A stretch of 24,617 nucleotides of DNA from IMG/VR virus record IMGVR_UViG_3300025082_000069, positions 1 through 24,617 of that record; one strand, given 5' to 3'. A model generated the notes under the pieces. The model saw only the letters and a program-made list of their open reading frames with translations, was not told the origin of the DNA and did no database searches. Shown here piece by piece: positions 1 through 8,143 of the stretch. A program made the position numbers and the translations under genes. How positions within the stretch are numbered: the first letter of the stretch is position 1; each line of letters opens with the position of its first letter. The stretch comes from a virus.

Positions 1-94
1 AGTCGTAGATAAAGGTGAAACTGCCGACCACCAGGGCGATGGTTGTTACGATATGCCCCGCTGACAAGGTTTTGCTGAATGGTGTGTCGGTCAT
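1..94 (-). CDS. Small membrane protein, N-terminal fragment (possible holin-like)
   Basis: The gene starts with ATG at 94 and runs off the left edge of the window, so only 31 codons are visible. The peptide begins MTDTPFSKTLSAGHIV and continues into a hydrophobic stretch (about residues 13-29, rich in V, T, A, L, F and I) that looks like a transmembrane segment. Its start overlaps the stop of the exported-protein gene by four bases (ATGA), so the two are probably translationally coupled. A small membrane protein at the end of a virion gene block, next to an exported protein, would fit a holin or another lysis component. That role is inferred from position and hydrophobicity only, because no family motif is visible in the fragment. 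Confidence 0.6.
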   Translation of the reverse strand, partial: MTDTPFSKTLSAGHIVTTIALVVGSFTFIYD

Positions 95-480
95 AATTCG
101 TTTCCTATAATATCCTTGCGTCTGTCTGATCTGTTGGCTGGCCTGTTATCAGACCAGAGTACCGGGCCACCTGAAAACAACAGGCAAGCGGTTTCGTCTT
201 TTACCCCCACCAAACTGAATGTGCCGTCTTCCCCACCGTCTACAGTAAGGTAGATGTCTACCCCACCTCTGGTTTTGGTCAGGATTGCCCTGATAACTTC
301 CCCATACTGATGTTCGAGGAAGTGAAACATCCCAGCAGAATCACGGCTGCAATACAGCATGAACTGGGCAGGGACAGCTTGAGTGCCAGGTGGCGGCAAG
401 ATGTTCTGCCGTTGCTCTGCGTGTGCAGGTAAAAAAAAAGCCGCGACTAGCGCGGCTGTGGCGATGATGGATTTGATCAT
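91..480 (-). CDS. Small exported protein with cleavable signal peptide
   Basis: This is a 129-residue protein starting at ATG 480. The start overlaps the TGA of the upstream 638-aa gene by four bases (ATGA), which is preferred over an in-frame start ten codons earlier. The N-terminus (MIKSIIATAALVAAFFLPAHA) is a classic Sec signal peptide: a short basic n-region, a hydrophobic core and an A-H-A cleavage site followed by EQ. There is no lipobox cysteine and no further membrane segment. The mature part has two cysteines (in LYCSRD and ETACLL) that could form a disulfide in the periplasm, and looks beta-rich. The family is not recognised. Its position beside a membrane protein at the end of the virion genes makes a lysis or envelope role plausible, but this is inference. 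Codons 8-17 double as a terminator hairpin. Confidence 0.75.
   Translation of the reverse strand: MIKSIIATAALVAAFFLPAHAEQRQNILPPPGTQAVPAQFMLYCSRDSAGMFHFLEHQYGEVIRAILTKTRGGVDIYLTVDGGEDGTFSLVGVKDETACLLFSGGPVLWSDNRPANRSDRRKDIIGNEL
431..457 (-). terminator. Intrinsic terminator-like hairpin inside the signal-peptide coding sequence
   Basis: On the minus strand a perfect 7-bp stem AGCCGCG/CGCGGCT with a 5-nt loop (CTAGT) is followed at once by nine T residues. This is the textbook layout of a Rho-independent terminator. It lies within codons 8-17 of the exported-protein gene and encodes the hydrophobic core ATAALVAAFFL. It would attenuate transcription into this gene and the membrane-protein gene after it. 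Whether it acts when ribosomes translate through it cannot be told from sequence. Confidence 0.7.
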
Positions 481-2393
481 TGTCCTGGTACTGTTGGAAT
501 TTCCATCCACCTATTCAGATCATCTTTCAGGTTGCTCATGAAGTTCTCATCGGAACCTGAAATGTATTGCGTACCTGTAAACACCGGTATCGCAGCAATC
601 CAATTTCCGGCAGCTCTGGTCCCGGCTTTAACATTCTGTCCGGCTAACATCCAATCCAGGAATCTCTTATTTGTCCACAGCTTGGACCCAGCATAAGCAC
701 TCCCTACCGTCATGGCAGTAGTCACTGGATCAACCCACATGCCACCGAATGCACCCGTCATAGCTAATGCCTTGGCCGTTCCAGATGGGTTGGCAAATTT
801 ACCGCTTGCACTCAGCCGGTCAGCTATTCGAGCCAGACTTGCCAACTGAGCATCAATCCCACCACGTTTTGCATTACCCCCAAACAGAAGCTCCATCGGT
901 CGTTTCGACGCTTTGCGTAGTTTGTTGTAGTTTGTGAGGAATGTGCGTGGTGAAAACACTTGACCGGTATAATCCTGTTGGGCGGGAGTCGCCTGGCCCA
1001 GCCTCTGCACAACAGCCCCTCTAACCAATTTCCAAGTCTCAGGATCGGTCGCTTTTTTCGCTTTGGCAATTATAGTGATGTTGCCGCTTTCTATTGCCTT
1101 GAATAATTTATCTGGTTTAAGTTTCAGAACATCATCGAACGTCCTGACCATAGCCCCATCATCGCCAAATGCCATTCTCCAGTATCTGCTGGCATTGCGC
1201 CATGCTCGGCGTGGTGAACTATCACCAGTTCTTTTGGCGATGTCATCAGCAGCGGCACCCATGTCCGTCATAAGGTGACCATACAACTGTTTTGCTATAC
1301 CTGGATCTCCAGCATCAGTAACCATGCCAGTTGTTTTTCGTCCTACCTGTGTACGAATCTCATCCAGAATATGCCAGGGAATGTCGTCATGCTTTGTCAG
1401 AGCGGTGTCGATCTTATCCATGAGGTTATCGCCAAACACTTTTCTCAGGTCATCGTATTCCTCTGTGTATCTTCCAGCATAGGTTGCTAGAAAGTCTTTA
1501 GTATTATCGAGCCTGACTATAGTGGATTGGGGAATCAGGTCATTGGCTATACGATAGAGCGCAGTGGATCTTTCTTCGTACTTTGCGACTTTAGCGGCGG
1601 CTGATGCTTGTATTCTCTGTCCGGCCACCAAAGAATCCGTGGTCATATCCAAAGTAGCATCATCGGACAAATGCTTGATCGCGTTATTGAACTGCTTATA
1701 GACTTTCGTGAGTTTGTCATTAACATTTCCAGAAGTAATTGGAACCTCTTTTAATAACTGTTCCAACCCCTGAACGATTGAACTATCCGAGACAGTGCCT
1801 GGGGTGTAGTCCATTCCCAGCATCCTGAGATCCGATATATTTCTCTGGACGTTTCGGGTCGCAGGCGCTCGCAACACTCTCGCACCAGCAGTTGGCGCTG
1901 TAGTCGCCAAGCCACCACCTAAAAGTGCCAGCATATCTGAACTGATTTCCTCATCCCCAGGAAGCACGTTACCCATGACATTCTGATCAAAACGCTTTCC
2001 AGTAAGACCACCAATTCCCCCCATTACATACGGGGTCGCAACCCTGGCGGCCTGTAGTCCTAGATTGGCAATTTGCCCTGCACCAGGTACTGGTGGCACT
2101 CTGGGAATACTCTTTTGGAACCGTTGTCCTAAATTGAAACCAGCCGCTGCTGGGCCTGCCTCCCAACCAACTCTTTTGGCTAGATCCCCTAAACCACCAT
2201 ACCAGGGTTGATCAGCCTGGACCTGTTCGGTCCGAACAATATGTTGATTCATCCAATCTGGATTAGGGGTGCTGGATTCGATTGGTATTTCATCATCAAT
2301 TACTATCTCATCATCAACCGGTGGTTCAACAACCGGTACTATCTGATCATCCTTCTTTTTTTGTCCCACCAGATATTCGTCTTCCCAGCTCAT
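477..2393 (-). CDS. Probable internal virion / DNA-ejection protein (638 aa)
   Basis: The start ATG at 2393 overlaps the preceding stop by four bases and has a good ribosome binding site (AGAGG about 7 nt upstream). The first 45 residues are acidic and proline-rich. Residues ~65-190 are glycine/alanine-rich and moderately hydrophobic, with runs such as GGIGGLTGKRF and ALLGGGLATTAPTAG. The middle (~190-480) is mainly predicted helix with many K, D and R residues. A second Gly/Ala-rich, membrane-prone patch lies near residues 540-570. Large size, amphipathic helices, Gly/Ala-rich patches and a late position after the tail genes resemble ejected internal proteins of short-tailed phages. No specific family motif is recognised, so the role is inferred from composition and gene order. 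Confidence 0.6.
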   Translation of the reverse strand: MSWEDEYLVGQKKKDDQIVPVVEPPVDDEIVIDDEIPIESSTPNPDWMNQHIVRTEQVQADQPWYGGLGDLAKRVGWEAGPAAAGFNLGQRFQKSIPRVPPVPGAGQIANLGLQAARVATPYVMGGIGGLTGKRFDQNVMGNVLPGDEEISSDMLALLGGGLATTAPTAGARVLRAPATRNVQRNISDLRMLGMDYTPGTVSDSSIVQGLEQLLKEVPITSGNVNDKLTKVYKQFNNAIKHLSDDATLDMTTDSLVAGQRIQASAAAKVAKYEERSTALYRIANDLIPQSTIVRLDNTKDFLATYAGRYTEEYDDLRKVFGDNLMDKIDTALTKHDDIPWHILDEIRTQVGRKTTGMVTDAGDPGIAKQLYGHLMTDMGAAADDIAKRTGDSSPRRAWRNASRYWRMAFGDDGAMVRTFDDVLKLKPDKLFKAIESGNITIIAKAKKATDPETWKLVRGAVVQRLGQATPAQQDYTGQVFSPRTFLTNYNKLRKASKRPMELLFGGNAKRGGIDAQLASLARIADRLSASGKFANPSGTAKALAMTGAFGGMWVDPVTTAMTVGSAYAGSKLWTNKRFLDWMLAGQNVKAGTRAAGNWIAAIPVFTGTQYISGSDENFMSNLKDDLNRWMEIPTVPGQ

Positions 2394-4084
2394 AGTTGTA
2401 CCTCTGAATCAGATGGGTGTGGAAGTTTATGAAGACCCTCTTTATTCTTTATAGTGAAATAGGAACCAGGTGGAAGTGCATCACGTTGTTTCTCGGTTCT
2501 GACCTCTGCGGGATTCCATATTGTATATGGTAGGTTGTCATACACCCATTGCGGATTGTTTGTTTCTTCAAGCATCCGAATGTAATCACTAAATGCGCGG
2601 AGCTTCCAGATAATTGTTTTCTCAGTATCCGTCATTGTTGGGAAGAATTTTGATTTGTATTCTGCTGCTTCCGCTACACTAATGGCCGCACCAGATTCAA
2701 GACGAAGGGCATTAGCCAAGGCGGTTCTCATTTGCGCCCAGGCCAACCGACCTTCGCCAGGCACATTAAGCGAGGTCAAAATTATATCCAGACGATCAGC
2801 TTTGAAATTTCCAGACTCATCGAAAAAATATGACGCTGCATCGTTCGACCACTTTCTGGACATTGCAGCCATTGCAACTTGCCTGGCCTCACCCATCTTT
2901 TGGCCCTGCTTACCTAAATTATTAGTAATCTCGGTTTTACTAGCAGCGGGATCTACCATATCCCACCCTTCGGGAACCTTTGTATCATCCCTCAAGAAAT
3001 AACGCGGGAGGCCGTTTTCATCGGTCTTAACATAACCAAGATGCCCAACACCCTCTGGGTCCACGAAACGCATCGATCTTCCTACGGGATCTTTTACAGG
3101 TTTGTCTTGGTGCCAATCACGGGATTTAATTCTTTTGACAAATTCAGGTGAATCAATCCGTCCGGTCCAGGGTTTGGCTTTTGTATCTTCGTGGTTGTAG
3201 AGGGTGACGTAACCTTCCTTATTAGGAATAAGACCCATATTTAATACTGTTGGTAAATAATCAACACCACCACCAGCATTAAGCCACGCTACTGATAATT
3301 CAGCATTCGTGTCCGGTACCCCTTTTTTCAGGATACTCTGCAATGCTCTCTGATTTACGATGTCTTTATATTTAGCTACCGCACTTGCTTCATAGCTGGA
3401 TGAATTATCTTTAGTACCCCATATGCTGGATACTGCGCGGAGAATGTTTTTTTTCCGTTTGATCTGATTTAAGATGGATACATCGTTACTCAGTTCTGCC
3501 TTCGCTGTTGTTCGAGCATCGGTCGTCGGCGCTCTCGTCACCGCACCAGATCCACCCAGAGATCCAACACCCCCAGTGCGTTCCCAATCCTGCTGGTTGC
3601 GGTTGAAGGTACGCTGCCTGTTATCCATAGAAAGATTTAATGCGCGAGCTATACCGCTGGGTTTTTCTACCATCGCATCTTTAGCGCCTGGGTAGACCGG
3701 GACAGTGCGTGGGATTAAGCCTGGTTGTGCTTGCATAGCATCTACATCAGTGCCTGGAGCTTCCGCATCACGCGTTTGATCAGCGAGAACTTGCTGTTGC
3801 CATTCTTCCCCTTGGATAAGGCTCGGCGGGACATCTGTTCGATTAACGCCGAACAGCCTATTGCGATCTGCCGCCCTTAACATCGTATTGAGATTGGCTC
3901 GATTAAGACTTTCGGCAGTTTGTGGCCGTATAGTCTCCACCGGATCTGGGAGAAGACCGGGCATCGGCACAGTCTCGCCCGTCATCAGGTTGGTCAGCGT
4001 AGCTTCGGCTTGTTCTCTCCGCGCAGCCATTTCAGCCGCGAGTAGTTCCTTCCTACGTTGGGCCATCTGTGCGTCTGTTGGCAT
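2390..4084 (-). CDS. Large structural/internal virion protein of unknown family (564 aa)
   Basis: The start ATG at 4084 overlaps the preceding TAA in a TAATG junction, and the stop overlaps the next start as ATGA, so it sits inside a tightly coupled string. The N-terminal 40 residues form a charged Ala/Glu/Arg-rich helix. The next ~130 residues are proline-rich and probably extended. The rest is mixed, with many aromatic residues and a likely globular region from about 200 to 560. No signal peptide, membrane segment or catalytic motif is visible. Proteins like this, lying between tail genes and the last ejection-type gene, are often packaged inside the capsid or in the tail. Structural or internal virion protein is therefore the most reasonable reading, but the family is not recognised. 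Confidence 0.5.
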   Translation of the reverse strand: MPTDAQMAQRRKELLAAEMAARREQAEATLTNLMTGETVPMPGLLPDPVETIRPQTAESLNRANLNTMLRAADRNRLFGVNRTDVPPSLIQGEEWQQQVLADQTRDAEAPGTDVDAMQAQPGLIPRTVPVYPGAKDAMVEKPSGIARALNLSMDNRQRTFNRNQQDWERTGGVGSLGGSGAVTRAPTTDARTTAKAELSNDVSILNQIKRKKNILRAVSSIWGTKDNSSSYEASAVAKYKDIVNQRALQSILKKGVPDTNAELSVAWLNAGGGVDYLPTVLNMGLIPNKEGYVTLYNHEDTKAKPWTGRIDSPEFVKRIKSRDWHQDKPVKDPVGRSMRFVDPEGVGHLGYVKTDENGLPRYFLRDDTKVPEGWDMVDPAASKTEITNNLGKQGQKMGEARQVAMAAMSRKWSNDAASYFFDESGNFKADRLDIILTSLNVPGEGRLAWAQMRTALANALRLESGAAISVAEAAEYKSKFFPTMTDTEKTIIWKLRAFSDYIRMLEETNNPQWVYDNLPYTIWNPAEVRTEKQRDALPPGSYFTIKNKEGLHKLPHPSDSEVQL

Positions 4085-4488
4085 TATCTTGGCCTCGGTT
4101 TTCTTTTTGCAGGATCACCCAGATACGGGTTGTACGAACCGCCTGTTGGGATACCCCTGGTGGTCAGCATGGATGGATTTGCAACGGGTTGATGTCGAGC
4201 GCCTGGGACGCTTACAGGGACTAGAGACTTAAACGGTTGGTCAGCCGCGTCGTAGTCTGCACCAGCTTCTGCAAGTTGTTCTTTTAGTTTTTCCTGAAAA
4301 CCGTCATTAAACCAACTCGACGGGGTATGCTTGATGGTAGGTTTTCCAGCGGATGCACCACCATATCCGATCATTGCTTGGTCATAAGCGCCTTGTGCTG
4401 GAAAGTCAGAACGATCAGGGCGTCTTCTCATCCCTTCCCATCCAGACGTAGTAGCCGAAGCTGGTGTAAAAATTCCACCGGCTGCCAT
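4084..4488 (-). CDS. Small hypothetical virion-region protein (134 aa)
   Basis: The ATG at 4488 overlaps the preceding TGA by one base (TGATG). A GTG one codon earlier is also possible, but the ATG is the more likely start. The protein is rich in glycine, alanine, proline and serine, with a short helical stretch (FQEKLKEQLAEAGADYDAA) near the middle and a basic C-terminus ending KRKPRPR. Much of it looks disordered. It ends in a TAATG overlap with the 564-aa gene, so it is probably expressed with it. The basic tail could contact DNA or the acidic parts of neighbouring internal proteins. The family is not recognised and no function is claimed. Confidence 0.55.
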   Translation of the reverse strand: MAAGGIFTPASATTSGWEGMRRRPDRSDFPAQGAYDQAMIGYGGASAGKPTIKHTPSSWFNDGFQEKLKEQLAEAGADYDAADQPFKSLVPVSVPGARHQPVANPSMLTTRGIPTGGSYNPYLGDPAKRKPRPR

Positions 4489-5537
4489 CACAACACCCCG
4501 TAGTCAACACGTTTCACCCCGTCGATCTCGCTAACAGCATCAGGTCGTGTTAGCTCGACTTCCTGGGCCATTACGCCGCGACTGCGATGGGATGGATCGT
4601 TGTACTTGTAGTTGTACGAATAAACATTAAAGCCTTTCCAGGTTGTGCCTTCCGGTACGATGTTCTCCTTGATACGAATGTCAGACCACGGAATAACTGA
4701 CGCAATACTCGCCAGCTTGCCAATCGTATCCAGACCGCTTGGGCCTGGTGCTGTGGTACTGCCACCGTAGTCGCCTGAGATACTCGCCATGTAGTTCTGT
4801 AAACTCGTCTGTGGTGCCTGGGCATCGTACATATAGCGGGAAACATCCTGCTCTATAGCCCTCTGGTTCATCGCCTGCCGTGCATCTCCCACATCCCTAA
4901 CAGCACCGTACATCCCCAAAGGTGCGCCCATGATCGTTGGATAAGCACCCATGCCGTACTGCTGCTGCTGTATGCCCATCTGTGCCGCTGGCATTCTCAT
5001 GCCCTGTGCTTGACCGTAAGCACCACCGTACATTTCAGCGGCCTTGTTGATCATCTGCTGGTTGGCTGATGCGATTGCTTTTGCCTGGATGTTGTTGGCG
5101 ACCGAACTGCCGCCGGGCTGCGCTTCAACCATTGCACTGCGGATGCCGGGAAGGACGTTATTCAACAACTGGTCCCTCGCCTGGTTGCCGAACACCGTCA
5201 TCATGTCGGTATAAGGTGTACCCGCTCCGGTGTTGACGTTACCGGCGAGAAGGTCAGACATCTGACCTGTGCTGAATGGTGTTGCGCCAGCCAAACTCCG
5301 GCCTAATGCCCCCTCTGCACCCATCTGCATACCGGTTGTGCGCGGTCCCATTGCATAGCCCAGCACAGACCGTTGTGCTGCCTGTTGAGCTGGGTCAAAA
5401 GGCGCGACAGTCGGACCTGGATAGTAATCTGGTGCGCCAGCCTCATAAAGACCCCTTGCTTGACCAAAGCCGTACTTCAGCGGCTCAATTTGTTCGGCCC
5501 AGGGTTCCGTTGTTTTGGTTCTTGATCCACCACTCAT
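4488..5537 (-). CDS. Internal/structural protein with C-terminal S74 (intramolecular chaperone) domain
   Basis: This is a 349-residue protein with a clear ribosome binding site (GAGGA before ATG 5537). Residues 1-260 are rich in Gly, Ala, Gln and Met and look helical or low-complexity, unlike a beta-helical fibre. Residues ~285-349 match the Peptidase_S74 domain, the intramolecular chaperone of endosialidase and other tail spikes. It opens SDIRIKENIV, with the Ser and Lys five residues apart as in the self-cleavage dyad, then has YSYNYKY, GVMAQEVE, PDAV and VDYGVL. The gene ends exactly at VDYGVL, so the long helical tail seen in spike chaperones is absent. In the family this domain drives trimer folding and then cuts itself off. 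On a protein of this composition the role may be to trimerise an internal or tail-tip protein. Confidence 0.8.
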   Translation of the reverse strand: MSGGSRTKTTEPWAEQIEPLKYGFGQARGLYEAGAPDYYPGPTVAPFDPAQQAAQRSVLGYAMGPRTTGMQMGAEGALGRSLAGATPFSTGQMSDLLAGNVNTGAGTPYTDMMTVFGNQARDQLLNNVLPGIRSAMVEAQPGGSSVANNIQAKAIASANQQMINKAAEMYGGAYGQAQGMRMPAAQMGIQQQQYGMGAYPTIMGAPLGMYGAVRDVGDARQAMNQRAIEQDVSRYMYDAQAPQTSLQNYMASISGDYGGSTTAPGPSGLDTIGKLASIASVIPWSDIRIKENIVPEGTTWKGFNVYSYNYKYNDPSHRSRGVMAQEVELTRPDAVSEIDGVKRVDYGVL

Positions 5538-5547
5538 TTTTTAATCC

Positions 5548-6753
5548 TCATTTTTCATCCGACATACCGTAATTCACCCACTCACCCTTGCCATCGTTTC
5601 GGCTTTGCACCCATTCCCAGAGGCCACGACCAGATGGTTTATCCGGCATCGTGAATTTTCCAGGTGCTACATCTGGCGCAGATGTGCCGGTATTGGTCAT
5701 CAAGCCGAGATACGCATTGGGATTCGCTTCGTAAGCCTTTTGTGTAGCCTCATCGATTCGTTTTTGTGCCTTTTCTTTTTCAGCAAAATATCTATCTTCC
5801 CCACCATGTTTTTCTACAAATTCAATATCTTTTTGAATCTGCGGATCAATAGTGATTAAATTATCTCTCGCCTTGTTGTAGAGTTCTTCCCTTGCCACCG
5901 AGCCGGTGGGATCTCCCCCCAAGTCCCTAGACCGATCTGAATTATATTTATCAATTATTGGCTGGACAGTTTTTACGGTGGTGACGCTGGTTGTGTCTGT
6001 TGTGTCTGTTGTGTCAGTGGTTGTAGTGTCAGTCGTTGTAGTGTCGGTCGTACCGTCAGTCGTTGTCGTACCATCAGTCGTTGTCGTACCATCAGTCGTT
6101 GTCGTACCACCAGTCCTTGTGGTTCCACCTCCAGCCCCACTCCGCGCATAGTTCCAGAAGTTGGGCAACGTATAGTTCCAGTTTGTACCTAGTGCTGGCA
6201 GTGCCTCAAAATTCCACATCCCCGCCGGTACACCCGAAGCGATCAATCCCGCATCAGAACCAGGAGCTGCGTACAATGGATTTGCCACTCCAGTCCCACT
6301 CCAATTCAAAGCAGTACCTGAGGCTATTGGGTATCCCGGTCGGTCAACACCCGTGATGGGAACGAACGGATCTGCTGGTGTTGTTCCACTTGCGCCACTC
6401 AAAAAGTCCTCAAAACTTGTGCTTCCGGTCCACGGCTGTACGCTAGTTGCTCCCATATAAGTACCAGACCGAAGGGCGTCATCTTCAGCGGCATGCGCTC
6501 GACCGAAAGCGGCTTTAGTGGTTCCACCACGTTTAATCCAATAATCGGCTTGCTGTTCAGGCGTTAAATTGGGATTTCCCTGTCCATCAAATTGGCGCAT
6601 GTCACCACCTTTTTGAAAGGTGTCAATCATCTTCCAAGTGACCGAATCCCCGATATAATTCTCAAAATCCTGATCAGTAGCACTACCAGCTTTGTATCGT
6701 GAATACGCATCTGCGTAATTGTGTTCACCACCACCAAATAATCCACCAGCCAT
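5548..6753 (-). CDS. Hypothetical structural protein with Thr/Asp-rich repeat linker (401 aa)
   Basis: The gene starts at ATG 6753, five bases after the GNAT gene stop, with an AGAGA-type binding site overlapping the end of that gene. The N-terminus (MAGGLFGGGEHNYADAYSRYK) opens a compact helical region with many aromatic residues, followed by a Gly/Thr/Pro-rich part. Residues ~210-260 are a low-complexity linker of GTTTTD and DTT units. The final 140 residues are charged and helical, with repeated Glu and Lys (for example EKEKAQKRIDEATQKAYEAN). A helix, flexible linker, helix plan fits a virion protein with two separated folded parts. No family is recognised. The position between the GNAT-like gene and the S74 protein places it in the internal/structural block. 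Confidence 0.55.
   Translation of the reverse strand: MAGGLFGGGEHNYADAYSRYKAGSATDQDFENYIGDSVTWKMIDTFQKGGDMRQFDGQGNPNLTPEQQADYWIKRGGTTKAAFGRAHAAEDDALRSGTYMGATSVQPWTGSTSFEDFLSGASGTTPADPFVPITGVDRPGYPIASGTALNWSGTGVANPLYAAPGSDAGLIASGVPAGMWNFEALPALGTNWNYTLPNFWNYARSGAGGGTTRTGGTTTTDGTTTTDGTTTTDGTTDTTTTDTTTTDTTDTTDTTSVTTVKTVQPIIDKYNSDRSRDLGGDPTGSVAREELYNKARDNLITIDPQIQKDIEFVEKHGGEDRYFAEKEKAQKRIDEATQKAYEANPNAYLGLMTNTGTSAPDVAPGKFTMPDKPSGRGLWEWVQSRNDGKGEWVNYGMSDEK
5979..6126. repeat. In-frame tandem repeat encoding (GTTTTD)n and (DTT)n
   Basis: An 18-bp unit occurs in near-perfect tandem copies between about 6051 and 6126 (gtcgttgtcgtaccatca on the plus strand). It grades into shorter 9- to 15-bp units with the same gtcgttgta and gtgtctgtt words towards 5979. 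Read on the minus strand these give GTTTTD and then DTTTT and DTT units in the middle of the 401-aa protein. All unit lengths are multiples of three, so copy number can change without shifting the frame. Confidence 0.85.
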
Positions 6754-6755
6754 AG

Positions 6756-7178
6756 CTAAATCTCTTTTGTAAAAATGTGATACGAATTAGTCCAGCCTTT
6801 TAAAATCTTCCCCCAACCCTTACGTCCCCAGGCTTCGAGATGTGAACAGCCTAAACTTTTGGCGTAGTTCTCAAGCTCTGGGTAAAACGGAAACCACTTG
6901 TTCATATCTCCACCCCCTATAGATACCACCCGCAAAACTCTCTTGCGTGGATAAGGGATATGCTGCGTGACCATCGCAGCCAGAACATCACCGTCCTCGA
7001 CGGCGATCCATAATTGCATCTCTGCCTTTTCCAGCATAGGCTTCATATCTTCGGGCAACATCTCGCCTTCAGAATGTGGTGTGGCTTTTGCCAGGTGTCC
7101 CTCGACGTGGGGCCAGATTGCGTCTACTTCGGATGGGTGGATCAGGAATGCTTTACAATTTATTCCAGCCTGTCCCAT
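6756..7178 (-). CDS. GNAT-fold acetyltransferase-like protein (140 aa)
   Basis: The protein has the layout of a compact GNAT N-acetyltransferase as found in many phage genomes. There is an N-terminal helix (HPSEVDAIWPHVEGHLAKA), a beta pair (LWIAVEDGDVLAAMVTQ), the strand LRVVSIGGGDMNKWFPFYPELENYAKSLGC and a closing segment HLEAWGRKGWGKILKGW. The GRKGW stretch occupies the usual acyl-CoA-side region, but the canonical Q/R-x-x-G-x-G/A pyrophosphate loop is not well formed, so catalysis is uncertain. The start ATG 7178 has no clear Shine-Dalgarno and lies eight bases after the previous stop, suggesting coupling. It might modify a virion or host protein, or act as a structural GNAT fold. The substrate is unknown. 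Confidence 0.65.
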   Translation of the reverse strand: MGQAGINCKAFLIHPSEVDAIWPHVEGHLAKATPHSEGEMLPEDMKPMLEKAEMQLWIAVEDGDVLAAMVTQHIPYPRKRVLRVVSIGGGDMNKWFPFYPELENYAKSLGCSHLEAWGRKGWGKILKGWTNSYHIFTKEI

Positions 7179-7188
7179 AATTATAAAA

Positions 7189-8142
7189 TCAAGAGTTGGT
7201 CATCCCCTTACCGGCGACAAAACCGTAAAAATTAGTTCCCCCGTCAAAAGTTGTGAAGGTTACGCAATCAGTTCCAGAGGATGTCATCAGGTTATCACTG
7301 GTGTCATCGCCATCGGCCCAGTAAACGGCATTGCCACCGCCATCATGCGCCCCAGCCTTGAAAGAGGCCGTGCAACTACCCAGGTTAGTACCCAAGATGG
7401 TTACGGAGTTTGAATGGGAACTCAGGGCGTTGGTAATTCCTATATTAAAGGTTCCACCACCCGACATGGTAAGAGTCTGGACATTGCCATCCTCAAGATC
7501 AATATTAAATGCTGCGGTCTTTGTTCCTATTGCGCTGACAGTTTCTGCGTAGTCTGTAAAGCGTGGTCTGCTAACCACCGTATCGGCACACGATATACCA
7601 TCATCTACCGTTAAGTTCTGGACAAATCTACCATCGCCAAAGACATCTAAAGTATATGAGGGGCTAGTATCTAAAATACCTACCCTCTGCCCATTTAACG
7701 TAATATGAACTTGGTTGTCTACATAAAAATCAGCACGGGGGCTACCCGCATCGCAACGGATTTTTAAGTTTGCTGAGTTGGCAACATTGTTATCCATCTC
7801 CAATGTTAAATCCCCAGAAGTACCCGAAATCTCTACAGTACCCGCATCTAGGGCTAACAGATTTACCCAATGTGAACCCTTCTTAAAGACGTAAAGCCCC
7901 TCAACACCAGTGCCTAAAGGGTCTGCATTTGTACCGTCAAAATACCTGATATCCCCCGCTCTGGGTTTATCTGGTACTGCATTAATTCTTTCCAGCCTGA
8001 AGGTTGCTTGATTGAAAAGTACGTTACCAAGACGCTTCAGTTCATCAACCGTGTATAACCCTAAAGATTCTGGATCAGAGGGTAATGGGCCGGGTTCATA
8101 ATGAATTACAGATTTTTCTACCCTATCAGTATAGGTAGCCAT
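7189..8142 (-). CDS. Tail fibre protein, short paralogue (317 aa)
   Basis: Residues ~28-100 (YTVDELKRLGNVLFNQ to SHWVNLLALDAG) resemble the N-terminal domain that anchors many phage fibres to the virion. Residues ~114-185 (EMDNNVANSANL, VGILDTSPSYTLDV) and ~189-317 (TDYAETVSAIG, TLTMSGGGTFNIGI, TFDGGTNFYGF) match two separate blocks of the 597-aa fibre at 12712-14505. The whole TAAELN-repeat centre of that longer fibre is absent here. The last 128 residues are probably the distal, receptor-contacting or trimer-capping domain. DNA identity to the paralogue is clearly lower than protein identity, so the duplication is old. The gene begins two bases after the proline-rich protein ends. Confidence 0.8.
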   Translation of the reverse strand: MATYTDRVEKSVIHYEPGPLPSDPESLGLYTVDELKRLGNVLFNQATFRLERINAVPDKPRAGDIRYFDGTNADPLGTGVEGLYVFKKGSHWVNLLALDAGTVEISGTSGDLTLEMDNNVANSANLKIRCDAGSPRADFYVDNQVHITLNGQRVGILDTSPSYTLDVFGDGRFVQNLTVDDGISCADTVVSRPRFTDYAETVSAIGTKTAAFNIDLEDGNVQTLTMSGGGTFNIGITNALSSHSNSVTILGTNLGSCTASFKAGAHDGGGNAVYWADGDDTSDNLMTSSGTDCVTFTTFDGGTNFYGFVAGKGMTNS

Positions 8143-8143
8143 T

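Noticed and set aside
5906-6151. Plus-strand ORF rich in valine
   Set aside because: It is an antisense shadow of the Thr/Asp repeats on the minus strand.
7160-7185. Possible -10 promoter (TATAAT) before the GNAT-like gene
   Set aside because: TATAAT lies 2-8 bases before the start codon with no matching -35 at the right distance, and the AT-rich spacer explains it.
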